Below are positions 22,540 through 36,000 of a stretch of 64,000 bases of DNA, piece after piece. Source of the DNA: Pectinophora gossypiella. Lineage: Eukaryota; Arthropoda; Insecta; Lepidoptera; Gelechiidae. Within the stretch, counting starts at the first letter, position 1; each line of letters opens with the position of its first letter. The stretch is from the NCBI RefSeq assembly GCF_024362695.1, contig NC_065419.1:2480678-2544677 (forward strand). Reading direction: 5' to 3'. The notes beneath the pieces are model-generated. The model had not been told where the DNA came from and did not search any database. It worked only from the letters and a program-made list of their open reading frames with translations. The translations under genes and the position numbers were made by a program.

Positions 22540-23025
22540 ATTTATTCAGTAGGTAACATAGTTACACTTTGAATCGTCAATTTTTACATAACGAACGTCT
22601 CATCCGCCTAAAACTACTGCAGCTTCTCACAACCTGTAGGTATAGCCGGGGAAAAGAAGCTGCAAGAAAAACCTCGGAACAGGGCCCTAGACGTTCTTTA
22701 AAAAAAATAAACAATTCAGTATTTTTTTTTGTTACTACACCGGACTGGCATACCTCGTATAACATTCTTAAGAAAGTAAATAGTACCTCGGACCGTGCTC
22801 TTCGAAGCACGGATTATCTTACTTTACACTAGACCACGGAGGCCAGGCCACGAAATGTCGTAAAATATATTTATTCAACAGGTATTCAACATAGTTCAAA
22901 AATTCAAATGTGTAAAAATATATCTTACACATTGAATTGTATTTTTTTACATAAGAACGTCTCATCCGCCTAAAACTACTGTAGCTTCTCACAACCTGTA
23001 TAGCCGGGGAAAAGAAGCTGTAACA
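22540..23025 (+). repeat. Two copies of a short repeat, with a SINE-A scrap between
   Basis: 22540-22660 and 22868-23025 share CGTCTCATCCGCCTAAAACT and CTCACAACCTGTA...AGCCGGGGAAAAGAAGC. About 22800-22855 is a SINE-A head in reverse (ACTAGACCACGGAGGCC). A third copy lies in reverse at 25120-25285. Confidence 0.65.
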
Positions 23026-23290
23026 TACAATACAATACAATACAATCAATCAATCAATAATACTTTATTGCACAACAACATATATAAAGGACATAAACAT
23101 ACGAATAAAACATAAGCACAATAGGCGGCCCTATTGCTAAACAACAATTTCTGTCAGGCAACCTACAATACAAATACACTTTATTGCACCAAAATAAAAA
23201 GAAATAATTACAAAAAGTCTCTTAATTAAGTACACGGCAAATGGCGGCCTTATAGTAGGCCCTAAAGCGATTTCTTCCAGACAACCATAA
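23025..23290 (-). repeat. Two adjacent LINE 3' ends
   Basis: (ACAAT)n/(CAAT)n, then AATACTTTATTGCACAACAA through CTGTCAGGCAACC (23040-23160) is followed by a second diverged copy (23166-23290, CACTTTATTGCACC...CAGACAACC). Confidence 0.55.
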
Positions 23291-23624
23291 GGTGAGGAAA
23301 AATGTAAAAAAAAAATTAAAGATTGCGGGTACAAACTATAAGTACAACTTATTACCAATAAAGTACAAGCAAATAAATATATAACATACTTACAAATATA
23401 ATATATACCTAACCTATATACATAACCTAACATATATACCTACTTATATAAATAGTACACACAAAATAATAATTTATGAGTAACCACACTGACGTTCATA
23501 ATAATAACGAAGAAGATTTTGAAAAATATGCAAGACACCATTAGGTTGCCGGTATTGCCAAAAGCGATGTCGCTAGGTAAACAAATTAGACCTTCTATAC
23601 TAAATGAAACATCATCATCATCTT

Positions 23625-23905
23625 CCTAGCAGTATCCCATTTTCATAGTTTTTTTTGTAGAAGCGACTGGCTGTCTGACCTTCCAACCTGCGAAGGTATA
23701 ACCAGCCCAATACAATTTAGGTCACATACCTCCGAATGTGGGTTTCCTCACGATGTTTTCCTTCACCGCTGAGCACGTGATAATCATTTGTGATCCAACA
23801 TGAATTCGAAAACAGACAACAATCATTGGTTTAGGCCTGTGCTGGATTCGAACCTGCGACTTCAAAGTGAGAGGCAAACCAACCAACTGGGCTACCACGG
23901 CTCCT
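23625..23905 (-). mobile_element. SINE-B copy
   Basis: GACTGGCTGTCTGACCTTCC through GGATTCGAACCTGCGAC to GGGCTACCACGGCT, the reverse of the 12028 copy. Confidence 0.75.
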
Positions 23906-24206
23906 GCAAACAAAATCAACAAACACAACACAACAACAGCTCTGAACGAAATGAAACGCAATGTCGTGTCTTAATAAATAATAGTACATACCATTTCATT
24001 ACTTATCAATAGTAAACAATACATTTGCCAAACGAAAGAATGATCAACTTTGCCAATTAGTATTACTGTTACTAACTATCATGGCCAAACACGCCATTGT
24101 ACTTGGCCTTTGGATAAATGATGTCTGATGGAATGATCATTTACTGTCTCTCGTCTATACTTATTACTCTCGATATTCAATTTAATATACAAGTGTAAGT
24201 ACTTAA

Positions 24207-24330
24207 GTGTTCTTCTTCTATCGTGTGAGTTGTGAGGCGAATTACCAACCTCATCAACCCTGGTTTCAGGGTTATGAAGCCGCCATAGGCCCCTGACATG
24301 GCACATGTAACGACTACTTTCTTACATCTT
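24207..24330 (-). repeat. SINE-A tail fragment
   Basis: GTTCTTCTTCTATCGTGTG through GGCCCCTGACATGGCACATG. Confidence 0.7.
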
Positions 24331-25119
24331 TTACTTGATACGGCGAGCCGTATCGCCGTCTAGAATGGTCGAGCCGACACAGATAAACTCAAATTTAAAA
24401 AGTATATTTAACAGGTATTTTGTTCGGGAAACTAGTCCATATTATGTTAGTAACAGAAATAAAAAGAATTAGTAGACAGTTGTTAAAAACTCGGCAACAG
24501 AATTTGAGTCGGTTTATTTCACCGCCAGTGTAGCTAAATACTTAAATATAAATATAAACTAGTTTTCCGTGAAAAACTATGTACTTAAATAGATTTTTGA
24601 TGAGGTCTACCATTAGATTAGGATATTAATTTAGAAAGTGTCAGCACATTTATTCAAAAGAGCATATAAATATATGCTATATAAGTACTTACTTAAAATA
24701 ATAAAAACAAAAAGTAAAAAAAAAACTTTTTCATGAAAAGCAAATATCCAGAGTTGAACTCATTTCACAAAGCTATCAAAGTACGTTTTTTGCTACTCTA
24801 CAAACTTTGTAACTTCGAACCTTGACTTGTTCGCAAACGTTTAAAGGTCTACCTATTGTGAAGATCAACAAAGGAACATAATACATTCACTGGCCTTAGA
24901 AAGGAGTTATAATTAAGTACGTGTTTCAATTGCCTTTCAACGAAATCCTAATTGGCTTTTGTTTTCGCAAATCATAATCCCGATATATTATCCGTTTGTT
25001 TGTCGTTTTATTGATATACTTAATATTATATTAATCCGCCGTATAACCTGTCTGGAACTTTATTAGGCATCCTAATAAGTAAATTGTATAACAGTATTTT
25101 TTTAAAAGAAGAACGTCTT

Positions 25120-25405
25120 ATGCCCTTCTTTTTCCTCGAGGTATTTTCCTGCAGATTCTTTTCCCCGGCTACACAGGTTGTGAGAAGCTGTAGTAGTTTT
25201 AGACGGATGAGACGTTCGTTATGTAAAAAAATACGATTCAAAGTGTAACTATGTTACCTACTGAATAAATATAGTTTTGAATTTGAATTTGATATCACGT
25301 TGGTCTAACAGAGAGCTCGGCGAGGTGTGGGTACTTAGTTCATCTTGCGATGGTTGGCACATCTGACTACCCCAATTGGGATATTGTTGTGAGCTTTCTT
25401 TATGA
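25120..25405. repeat. Reverse copy of the 22540 repeat, then a SINE-E fragment
   Basis: 25120-25285 has CTTTTCCCCGGCTACACAGG and AGACGGATGAGACGTTCG. 25295-25405 has GGTGTGGGTACTTAGTTCATC, a SINE-E body (+). Confidence 0.6.
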
Positions 25406-25459
25406 TAAATCAAATAATTACAATTGGCGCTAGCAATTGTAAATAAGTACTTACTACGT

Positions 25460-25640
25460 ATACAGAGTGTTAGTGATATCGTAACGAAAACTTTTGAGGG
25501 ATGATTCAGGCCATGATTCTGAGTTGATACTCGTATCAAGTGGAATTTTCCCTAGTTTGGTTACGACATGACAGGCTGATTGTCCAAAAAGTAAGATGAT
25601 CCGTGTTTCGGAAGGCACGTTAAGCCGTTGGTCCATAAGT
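25460..25640 (+). repeat. MITE-H arm followed by SINE-A fragment
   Basis: CAGAGTGTTAGTGATATCG to AAGTGGAATTTTCC is a MITE-H left arm. CCTAGTTTGGTTACGACATG to CGTTAAGCCGTTGGTCC is an inner SINE-A piece. Confidence 0.6.
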
Positions 25641-26749
25641 AACTTTGCTAATTTTATATTCGTTAGAATCTGACCTCTCCTACACTGATAGATTGATAAT
25701 TTATCAGCAGTAGTCTGATATGGATGATAAAGTTAACACAAGTGCTTCCTCATCTTTGGGTAGATAAACAAAGTGATAAGATAAAATCATGTTCACTCTA
25801 GTTTGTTAAGATGTCGTGTTACAACTTTAAAGATGGATCGACTTTAAAATGAGATATTACGGTCATGCCTTGAAGATAAAGAAAGATACCTACTTTCCGA
25901 ACAAGAATATGGCCGGGATGTAAAGTAATTGAACGCCCTCGCTATATACCTTTCGGCGACAATAGATGGCGTAAGTGTAGCCACACCATTCCGGGATCGA
26001 AATTATTATTTTTGTCATAGATAAACTAAGCTAAATGAGCTCTACACCTTTTTGCCACTACTTGAAGGTCTAGAGAACCTATAAATAATAAAAAATACTA
26101 TAAACCCTGCGTATTTTCTTCAGGTTTACTCTGAGTCTGAAGCTATTGATAACTTTTGTAACATTTTTTAGTTTAGTGAAAGAACGATAAATGTGGAATA
26201 TCGAAATAATTTTATGTTTTAAACAGAACCTGCTAAATGTATAAGTTTACTAACACATTTGAGACATATTTCTTAAAATAAATGTATAGAAATCACGAGA
26301 GACCAGCCTTTCTGTCGGACACAACATTTTAGACAACATTAAGGTTCTTTTGACGCGATTTTTGTATGATCCACTATGCATGTACTTATTTATGTGAAAG
26401 TATTAGTTAAATAGCTGTTTTTAAAATACTCCAGGTATAGTATCAATAGCCTAAACGCAAGAGTCTAACCTCATGAACTTGGTTTGACGCAATGACATAA
26501 GTATAGCTACAGATACCTCTTTATAAATAACTTGTTAACAATGACAGCTGTCAGAATAATATTTTATTTTCGCTGATATGTCTTGTCGCACTAGGCCGTA
26601 TATTATTTTCTGTTATGCTGTCATCCTTATCAAGTTATTTTTAATATGGTATAAGCTATTGTATCTATATTTATAATAACTGATCCTGCAACTAGATTCT
26701 AATAAGCCCCACCTCCCCACAGAGCGTGAAAAACCAACATCATTGGTGC
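25641..26749. other. Upstream of the NAT-like gene; no gene seen
   Basis: AT-rich, apparently repeat-poor sequence that could hold regulatory sites. A possible acceptor CCTCCCCACAG is at 26712-26722, but no convincing exon follows. Confidence 0.35.
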
Positions 26750-27010
26750 TAGAGAGGCAGTGTGAGACGCTCGCAAAGGGCGTCGACTACGCAGGCGCGA
26801 GCTTGCATGATGAGGATGGCGTGCGATGCGCGGCGGAGGAGGAACCGCGCTCGCCGGCGGTGGGTCGCTGGGGCGCCGAGTGGCCGAGTTGACTCGCTGC
26901 AGTCTGCGCGGGGCCACCCGGCCCGCAGCGCCCCGTGACACGCCTGCCCCTGCCTCGCGCGCGCTGGGCCCCGCCGCGACCGGCGCTCCAGCTCACGCGG
27001 GCGCAGCATG
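26750..27010 (+). promoter_or_regulatory. CpG-rich block at the start of the NAT-like gene
   Basis: Base composition changes sharply from AT-rich to strongly GC- and CpG-rich. GGCAGTGTG (26756-26764) loosely resembles an insect initiator. The block probably contains the promoter, 5' UTR or first exon. Confidence 0.4.
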
Positions 27011-27027
27011 AAGACCTCGCCACTAAG
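26893..27027 (+). CDS. Probable 5' coding exon of the NAT-like gene (left boundary uncertain)
   Basis: The reading frame that joins in phase 0 to exon 2 ends ...AQHEDLATK before a donor AAG|GTACAC at 27028. It is open back to a TGA at 26890-26892 but has no ATG. The true left boundary is therefore a 3' splice site, perhaps after CAG at 26902 or 26991, or translation starts elsewhere. The block is very GC- and CpG-rich, as expected near a promoter. Confidence 0.5.
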
Positions 27028-30000
27028 GTACACATATCAGGGAGGAATGTCAAGTTGCGAAGCGTTTCAACCGTGATTGTAGCTAGCACGAAATCTAGAC
27101 GTCTGGCAGACATATGTCGACCTTGACGTAAGGTGTTCTTTTAATTCGGACGGGTAGGAGAGACTACCTACGCCTACGTTATCGTTGGCCGTTAGACCCA
27201 GGCCGTTAGATCCCAGATCATAAGGCCCTGTTCACCTCGTTCCCCCTAGCGGCATCTGTTTTTCGATGGATTTTTCTGCAGGATCCTGTTTATTAACTAA
27301 CTTCTATACCATCAAATATCATTCACAGCACAGTAGCACTGCCCCACAACGGTTTTTCATGTGATACCTTTTCACTAACAAGAAGAATTTTATAGTAATC
27401 GTTTCTGACACTGACGAACTGTAATATCACCAAATACATACACAATAAGTTAGCACCTGGACAGTATTGAGTGAACCGGTTCTAACCGAGATGTTTCCCG
27501 CCAGGCCGAGGCGGTGCTCCGTCGTCTGCTAGTCACAGACAACTATGACTCCGTCAGCAACTTCATCTCGCTGTTCGACGCGTTTGACAAGAGCTCCGAG
27601 CCGCTGTATGAGGTGTTCGAACACTACTCGCCGCCCATCAGAACTAAGAAGCATACCTGTGTAGGCCTCGGGCTCGAGCTCATCAAACGCTGGCGAGGCC
27701 TGGACAAGGAGTTCCCGGGTTTCGCAGCTGCCACAGCTCTGCTTTCTTGTGAGGTTAGTACTCGAGCTTTGATCCAAGATCTTTCTATCGACGCAGTATA
27801 AGGTGATTCTCACACGACGTGGATTTTGTAGCGGTGCCCCGCGCTGCGAAGCGGTACCGTTTCATGTATTAGGCATCAGCGAATTACTTACATATACAAG
27901 TTAGTGTGACTTTGCTGATCGCTTCAACTGTGTCTTGTCGAAGCGAATCGTGCCGGTAGGCGGAACAAACAAATTGACATACCGCGCATAATCCAAATGT
28001 TTTTGGAAGCCTTGATTCGGTCTGGTGTTTAGATGGTTTTTTATATTTTACACGCTCAGGGTGACAAACAGTTGAACGCTTTATGATTTATCTTTATTCT
28101 CAGCCCAGATTCTCTGGCTGTGTCAAGGTTTTTCTCTCAGCTATTTGTTCCTCTGCTAATATAAGTACAGGTTGAGAAACTGCAGTAGCTTCAGGCCAAT
28201 GATACTTACCCACGCATTAAAGAATCCTTTTCCTTTTCTGAATCGGCAACTTCTAAAACCCTCTACTTTTCGTAGGAAGCAGTAGTAGACGTCCGCGAGT
28301 ACGTGTCCTGCGGCGAGACGCCGTCTGAACTGGCTGAAGCGGAGAAGGAACACGTTATGGTTGGCGTGTCAGTCCGCGTGGAGGGCCGGCCGGCGTTGCT
28401 GCTCGCCGACCCGGGATACCACGTGCCGCGTGTGGTCACAGTCATGCAGGACCGCGCCTACCCGCACACTGGTCAGTATTGTTAGCATGTAGTCAGCGTT
28501 GAGGGCTGGTCGGCACTGTACCACGTATCGCGTGTGACAGTCGTGCGGGACCGCAGACTGGGCAGTATTGTCATCATGTCATAGTCGGCGTAGAGGGCAC
28601 AAGGTTTTTGAATTTCCAAAGATTATCAAATCTAAATTATAGGTATATCGGAGGGTACGTAAAGCGACCATTCCTGATTAAAGACACCTCAGACGCCAAT
28701 CAGTTGTCTTGAAAACCTTCAATTTAACACCGTGCTGGTGGATTTATCATAAAACCTTCGCAAAGACATAAATCTTATTTAAGTATCTACGCAAGTAGTG
28801 CCTACTACACAATTCTGTTTTCTGATACGCTACTGGCAAGCTAATGAGTGCAGGCACGTATTTAGAGAGAAAGTACTTATCAATTAAGTCCAATTCTCCA
28901 TTTCATCTAACTATATGATAGAACTAAGTACTTAACTATGACTTAGCGGTGAAGGAAATCCACATTCCCGAGAAACGCATTCTCGGAGGTATGTGACCTA
29001 ACCTGTATTGGGCTGGTTTTCCCTTCGTGGGTTAGGAGGAGAAGGGCTTCTGTAAAAAACCGGACCTGTGAAATCATTAGCCTAGGTACCTACTCCTATG
29101 CTCGGGGGATGTTTTATTTTTATGACGTGACTTATTGTAGATTTGCCGCAGATAGCATGAACTATTTAGCCGGACAAATGGGGAGCGCTGAAGGCTCTCA
29201 CCCGGTACAAAGTTTAAGACAACAGGCCTGAGGGTGCCCAGTTGGGCGCGAACCTCGGCTCAGGGCGTAGTCTGAGAGGAAAAATATTTGAAAGAATTAA
29301 TCGACCCTAGTGGGTTGGGCTAAATGCGTCCCCGAGCGTTCTAAAGCCGGCTAAGTTAAGGGGGCAGGACTTAATCTATGGCGAGTGCAACGGTGCGGCC
29401 TGCTTGCCGGGTCACTGGGTTACTAGCACGCCTTCCGCCGGCCCTGTGCGCACTCATCATTCATGTTTATAGCGAAAGATTGTGACACTATAAAATACAA
29501 AGCGGTCACGTCTAAAATACGTATTAACAGTCATAATAATATGCTGTTCTCAGGAATATACTCAAAGTGGGAATGTTCTCTTTAAAAAAAAGGTAAACTA
29601 TAAAGGATGTATACATACTATTAGCATACGGCCTCCTACTTTTTGTTAACCTATAGTGAATAGTTATACAGTAAATGCATTTGATTTAATTTCATTTTAA
29701 AAACTCTTTAAGGATAAATTCTTTCTTGTACGCTAGTCTTATCTGCCTAAAGGCATAGAATAAGGAATAATACTACGTACCTATAGAATGGCAACTCCGT
29801 TCCCCACCAGCGTCAAAGCTAGTTTTACCTCACCCCCTCGAACACAGTTGAAGACTTGAATCGTATGGCGTCAGACGTCACACACACAGATGCGCGTGTA
29901 CAATAATGTCAATGTGTGGTGTCTGTGTAAAACGAGGTGTTTTGTATAAAATGTGAATGTATGAATAAAAATCCAATAAAAACAGCCTCCGTGGTCTAGT

Positions 30001-33000
30001 GGTTAGAGCGTTATGCTCACGATCTGGAGGCCCGGGTTCAATTCCCGATGGGGACATTGTCGAAATCACTTTGTGAGACTGTCCTTTGTTTGGCAAGGAC
30101 TTTTCAGGCTTGAATCACCTGATTGTCCGAAAAAGTAAGATGATTCCGTGCTTCGGATGGCACGTTAAGCCGTTGGTCCCGGCTATTAGCCGTAAAAACA
30201 CCTCCACTAACCCGCATTGGAGCAGCGTGGTGGAGTATGCTCCATACCCCCTCCGGTTGATTGAGGGGAGGCCTGTGCTCAGCAGTGGGACGTATATAGG
30301 CAGTTTATGTTATGTTATGTATGTATGAATAAAGCTCGACACCGGCATATCGCTGATTGTATAGGTAGGTACTTTGTATAGTGTAAGGTAAGGTGCTTAT
30401 GGTACGTTATCGATTGGAAGCAGTCGTATTTAAGTAATTGACGTTTGCCATGTCAAAACAAGAGTAGGTACACCTCTACGGCAACCGTATAGAACTCCTC
30501 CGCAGTCAATAGTTATTTCACCTTGTGTTATGTTATGACACCTTGTAAGCCTTCTCGGGGACGTAGTCACAGTAGAACTTGCAAATACCTATTCTTCTTC
30601 TATCATGTGGATTGTGAGGTGAATTTCCAACCCCATCATCCCTGGTGTCCTGGTATACCGATTTGCTGATGGATTCAGTGTGTTTATGTCATTATACTCG
30701 CTGTAGAACTGGCACCAGCTAGTTCAGCGGGTGATACCTACTCATCACATTCGGGGTTTTAAACTACCGACGTTCAGAATATTAGACCGTTGCAATGTAA
30801 TTGAGTATTAATTCCTTTAATACTATTACAGACGCAATTGTAACTAAATAGGTAACTAACTATTTTTAAGCTGTCTTTTCGCTTCTGTCTTTCCCGACGA
30901 CCCGATTACTCACACTTCAGGACCCCGATACCGACCCCGCCGGCGTGGTCGACGATTACCCTCAATCACCGTTTATCGCTATCGACCCCCTAGGATCGAT
31001 TAATTCTTTCAAATATTTTTCCTCTTAGTCGACTCCCTGAGCCTGTTGTCTTAAACATTTGTACCGGGTGAGACCCTACAGCGTCCGGCCAAGTAGTTAA
31101 TGCCATCTGCGGCAAATTTACAATAAGTCACGGACGATAAAATAATCGATTATTGGTGCTAATTCCTGTAAATACCATCTAATTTTATTTTAAGTTATAT
31201 CTGTCATTTTCTTATCCGCCGAAAAGGAAAGGGACGGGTAATCGACAAGCATAAAATTTATGGAACACACGTCAATTTTAAGCACAAATCTAAACCAACC
31301 GTCTAAAAATTTTACATCAGTCAATAACCCGACACGTTCATTTACTCATTCTTCCTAAAATTAAGAGCTGTGAATCATCCGTCCCTTTCGTTTTCGACGG
31401 ATATGAAAATGACAGATATAACTTAAAATAAAATTAGACGGTGTCTCCAGGAATCGGTGCCATTGTCACATAATAAATACCCCTTGTCCACAGGTTGGTT
31501 CACACAACAGGACGAGCCGCACTGCCGTAAGGAGTACAACTACACCTTCAACCCTCAGAACCCTTCGTACGTGGAGTGGCATGAGAAGGAGACCAGAGGA
31601 ACCAACGTCAAGTGCCAGACATCCCTGGTGTACAGTGCACGCCCCTACTTGGACGGCGTTAACGTTACTGAGAGGAGAAATCTGGTGTATAACTTTAGGT
31701 GAGCATTGTACCATACAAGGTGTTAGTGACATCGTAACGAAAACTTTGGTGGATTATTCAGACCATGATTCCGAGTTTTTTTTTTTTTTTGACGTGACTT
31801 ATTGTAGATTTGCCGCAGATGGCATTAACTACTTGGCCGGACAAATGGGGAGCGCTGAAGGCTCTCACCCGGTACAACGTTTAAGACAACAGGCCTGAGG
31901 GTGCCCAGTTGGGCGCGAACCTCGGCTCAGGGCGTCGTCTGAGAGGAGTTCCGAGTTGATATGAAGTGGAATTTAAAAAAAAAAAACTTTTTTTGAAAAT
32001 TATTATCAGTAACAGTCATATTGTGCTTTAAGTTGCATATTTACTTGTATATAACCTAAATAAAAAATAAAAAAGACACATTATTAACCGTAGTCAAGTG
32101 ACTATTCACTATTGTTCGAATAACTTTGCGACGCAGCAAAAACTCGAAATCTTAATTAATCATTAAGGTTGGTATTATAATAAACTAATCTCAGCTTCGA
32201 GACTGCTCTCAAGAACATGTCAATGTGACAGTCCTCATATAAAAACAGGGACTTTAGCATGATCTTGAGGGCAGTCTCAGCTGAGATTAGTTTATTAATA
32301 CCACCCTTATAACAAGAAAAAAACGCCAATCATCGTTTTTAATACAACCAAGTAGTCGCACTGATTTTTATTTCGTTACGGTCTCACTAACACCCAGTAT
32401 TTATTTGGACATTTGTTTAAAAGTATCAAATCGTCGTACCTATATAAACCGAAACCAAGCTCTTCAAATCCTCGTTTTCTCCCCCAGGAGTCTCCTGTCA
32501 AGAGACCAGAAGGGCCACCTGATAGCGGGGCTGTACTTCCCGGTGGGGGGGAGGGGAAAGGACGCTCAGTTCACTCTCTTCTTCGACAATGGTAACGAGA
32601 AGAGGAAGACCAAGTACAAATTCACCGCTTTTGCAGACCCTGACACTGTGAGTATCTGACAAATATTATCCTCTCTGACGACGCCCTAACGGCCTTTGTG
32701 GTCCAGTGGTTGGGCGTTGTGCTCACGATCCGGAGGTCCCGGGGTCGAATCCCGGTGACATATCACAAAAATCACTTTGTGATTCCTAGTTTGGTTAGGA
32801 CATTACAGACTGATCACCTGATTGTCCGAAAGTAAAATGATCCGTGCTTCAGAAGGCACGTTAAGCTGTTGGTCCCGGTTACTACTTACTGATGTAAGTA
32901 GTCGTTACATGAGCCATGTCAGGGGCATTTGGTGGCTCAACAATAACCCTGACACCAGGGTTGATGAGAATTTTATATTTAAAGTTGGTGAGGGTTACGT

Positions 33001-36000
33001 GGTCGATGATTAGTACAGTCATAAGCAATATCATGTACCCACTTTAGAACCCTGTCGCACTATCATATTTGACATTTAATGAGACTTACGGTTTAATTTG
33101 TCGAAAAAGTTAATGTGACATGGTTTCAAAGTCTATACACGTTAGTACTCGTGACCGTACATGCTTTGTTATACGTTAGCATACAACGGTTTTATGGAGG
33201 GTATTTGCCAACATTAGTACGATATCGGGGGATGTGTAAACTGTTGCGAATAGGGAACCGTGGATTTCTAGACACCCTACTCTACCTATGTTTTTCTCAA
33301 TGATATTATGTTAGTAGGTCAGGTAAAAATTGACGATTCAAAGTGAAACCCACTGAATATAATTATGTAAGTAGGTTTCGGTATTTTATTTTATTTATTT
33401 TATCATTTATTGCAAACTCTACAGCATAAAACTACAATATTAAAAACTTAAGATTACATACTTATACAGCCAATTAAAAAGTTTGATAATCAAAATACAT
33501 ATTAAACAATATGAGAGCGGATATAATGTACAATACTTAATAACAATGACAAAATGAGGCAGACAAATTAGGTGGGCACTGTTGCACAAGGTGATGGGTG
33601 AGTAAGATTTGATGTGTTTGCGTTTGTAAAGTGGGTGCAGATATGTAAGTATGTATGTGTGGTGTATGTTTGCATGTTGTCACAAATTGTTAGGTGAGTA
33701 ATTAAATAATAAGTTAATTAGTTCTGCTATGTGGCGCCAGCCGGACCATTGAAATCAGGGAACTGTTTCACGTATATAAATCACATGTATAAATATAACA
33801 GGTAGTTAACGAAAGCATCGACCTATTTAAAGTATAGAAACTGTGGAGGAAGTAAGCACTTCCATTAAGACTGTCAAAACCATTGAAATCCAGTTGAAAA
33901 GGGTTCAATGGGTATCGAATTTCATTTACAGACTGGTTCTGTGACAGGCAGCTATTATTGTTTTGTGTTTATTGTAATGGTATCAAATATACATTATTAT
34001 ACATGAACTCACGCCTGCAATCCGTAATGGGATAGGCAGACCCACAAGTAATCAAACGATGCGAGGTCCTAAGATGGATGATGAATCTTATGGTAACAGC
34101 CTTCGTGGTCCAGTGGTTGAGCGTTGGCCTCACGATCCGGAGGTCCCGGGTTCGAATCCCGGTGGGGTCATATCACAAAAATCACTTTGTGATCCCTAGT
34201 TTAGTTAGGACATTACAGACTGATCACTTGATTGACCAAAAAGTAAGATGATCCATGATTCCCGTGCCGTCCCTGATGTAAGTAAGTAATCGTTACATGA
34301 GCCATGTCAGGGGCCTTTGGCGGCTCAATAATAAAATAACCCGGACACCAGGGTTGATGAGGTTGGTAATTCACTTTACAACTCACAGGATAGAAGGACC
34401 TTATGGCGACAAGGGATCAGCCTGTCGCCCATAACATTAGTCCATCCTGTTTGAAGTAGGTACTCTAGGTACCCGCGTTTCCTCGACGTAACATTGTTAT
34501 GTTACGGACACGCCCGCATAGGGGTAGGCAGAGGTGTATAGTATTGTTCGGATGATATTCTTGGTACTTGGGCGACGATAAATAAGATACTTGATTCACT
34601 GAACTACGTATATTCAAAATTATTTTGGTCTTTACATTAGTAAACACATTAGTACTAGGTTATAACTTATCGGGTGTGTGGAGCGCGAGGTGGAGAACAA
34701 TTGCTGTTACAAGGCTAAGGTGCTGAAATTGCATTACTTATTCGTATTTCTCGAAACTGTGTCCCCATAGTATCTTATATTAGACGAACACTCTTCGCCA
34801 GTTCCATTTAAGTCCCATGTAATAAGGGGAGACCCATGAGCCTATTGCATGAGCCTAAATCCGGGAAACCATACTTAATATCAATTATCAGTAACAACAC
34901 TACATGTAACTTGTAAGTCACCCGTTTTCCGAAGGGCTATCAGGGATTCCCGCGTTTCTTAGAGCTTCATTTTATATATATTTATGTGTTTTAATTACTT
35001 ATATTTTTCGGTATTTTGTGTTTTTATTACTGATTTGAACTGTTCTCGTAAAATCTCGAACCCAGCAGGCTAAATGTTATAAATAACACTTACATAATAT
35101 TAACATTCGGGCAACCGTTGATACAGAATGTTATATCAACAGGCGATGTTTGCATTCCACTGTGTTCGTAGTAGGTTACAGAGGTACGCTCAAAAGTGAC
35201 AGCTAACATTTCAAGGTTAGCCCAGCTGACGTCATCCCACTACGATGACGCTGACGTCATCCTACGACTAATGTTTTCAATTTACTTTGCAAGAAAATTT
35301 TGAACTTTTACTAAAAGATTTACTTACGGTTGTAATTATTTTTATACTTATATTTGTCAATTAATATTTATAAAATACATTAAGCAGTAATTCACTTAAC
35401 TTTCAATAATAAAATTTACGTCCTTGGAATGTTGGAGATACCAATTTAATGGTAACACTAACGTCATTTAACGGCTAGCAATTGCGGCTTGTCATAGGAT
35501 TGAGCATACCTACCGGGTCATACACGGAGTATACATATCGAGCGCTTGGACCAATAAACAATACGAGTGCTATCTACGTAGATGGACGTCAAACAATTCG
35601 ATATAATTCGCGCCGCGCCCGGCGCGTTTGCCGTGCATAGACCACTGGTTTTCTTATACTTACCATGGTTACAGTAACATTGTTGTACGTTAGTTATCAG
35701 TATACTGAGTGTTTATTATAGTGATGTGCCGGATCGTAAAAAATGTATATCCGCGGATACGGATCTGAATACGGATATTTAGTGTTAATATCCGCGGATA
35801 CGGATACGGATCTTTATTTTCTTAAAAAAAAAGATTAAAGTTTTAGTTATTTCATTGTTATAAAAGTGATATTTTATCTTGCTTTCATTATAAAGATCTA
35901 TCTATCTAAATATTCGCAATATAAAGGTGCCAAATATTTGATTTTAAGAAATAAAAACAATCTGAATGGAATTTTATAGTTTTTTATTTAATAATTATAC

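Noticed and set aside
27008..27027. ATG at 27008 as start of the NAT-like gene.
   Set aside because: It is in the wrong frame: joined to exon 2 it meets a stop after about 13 codons.
27529..27813. Minus-strand frame of 94 codons.
   Set aside because: It is the antisense of exon 2; splice sites and phases support only the plus strand.
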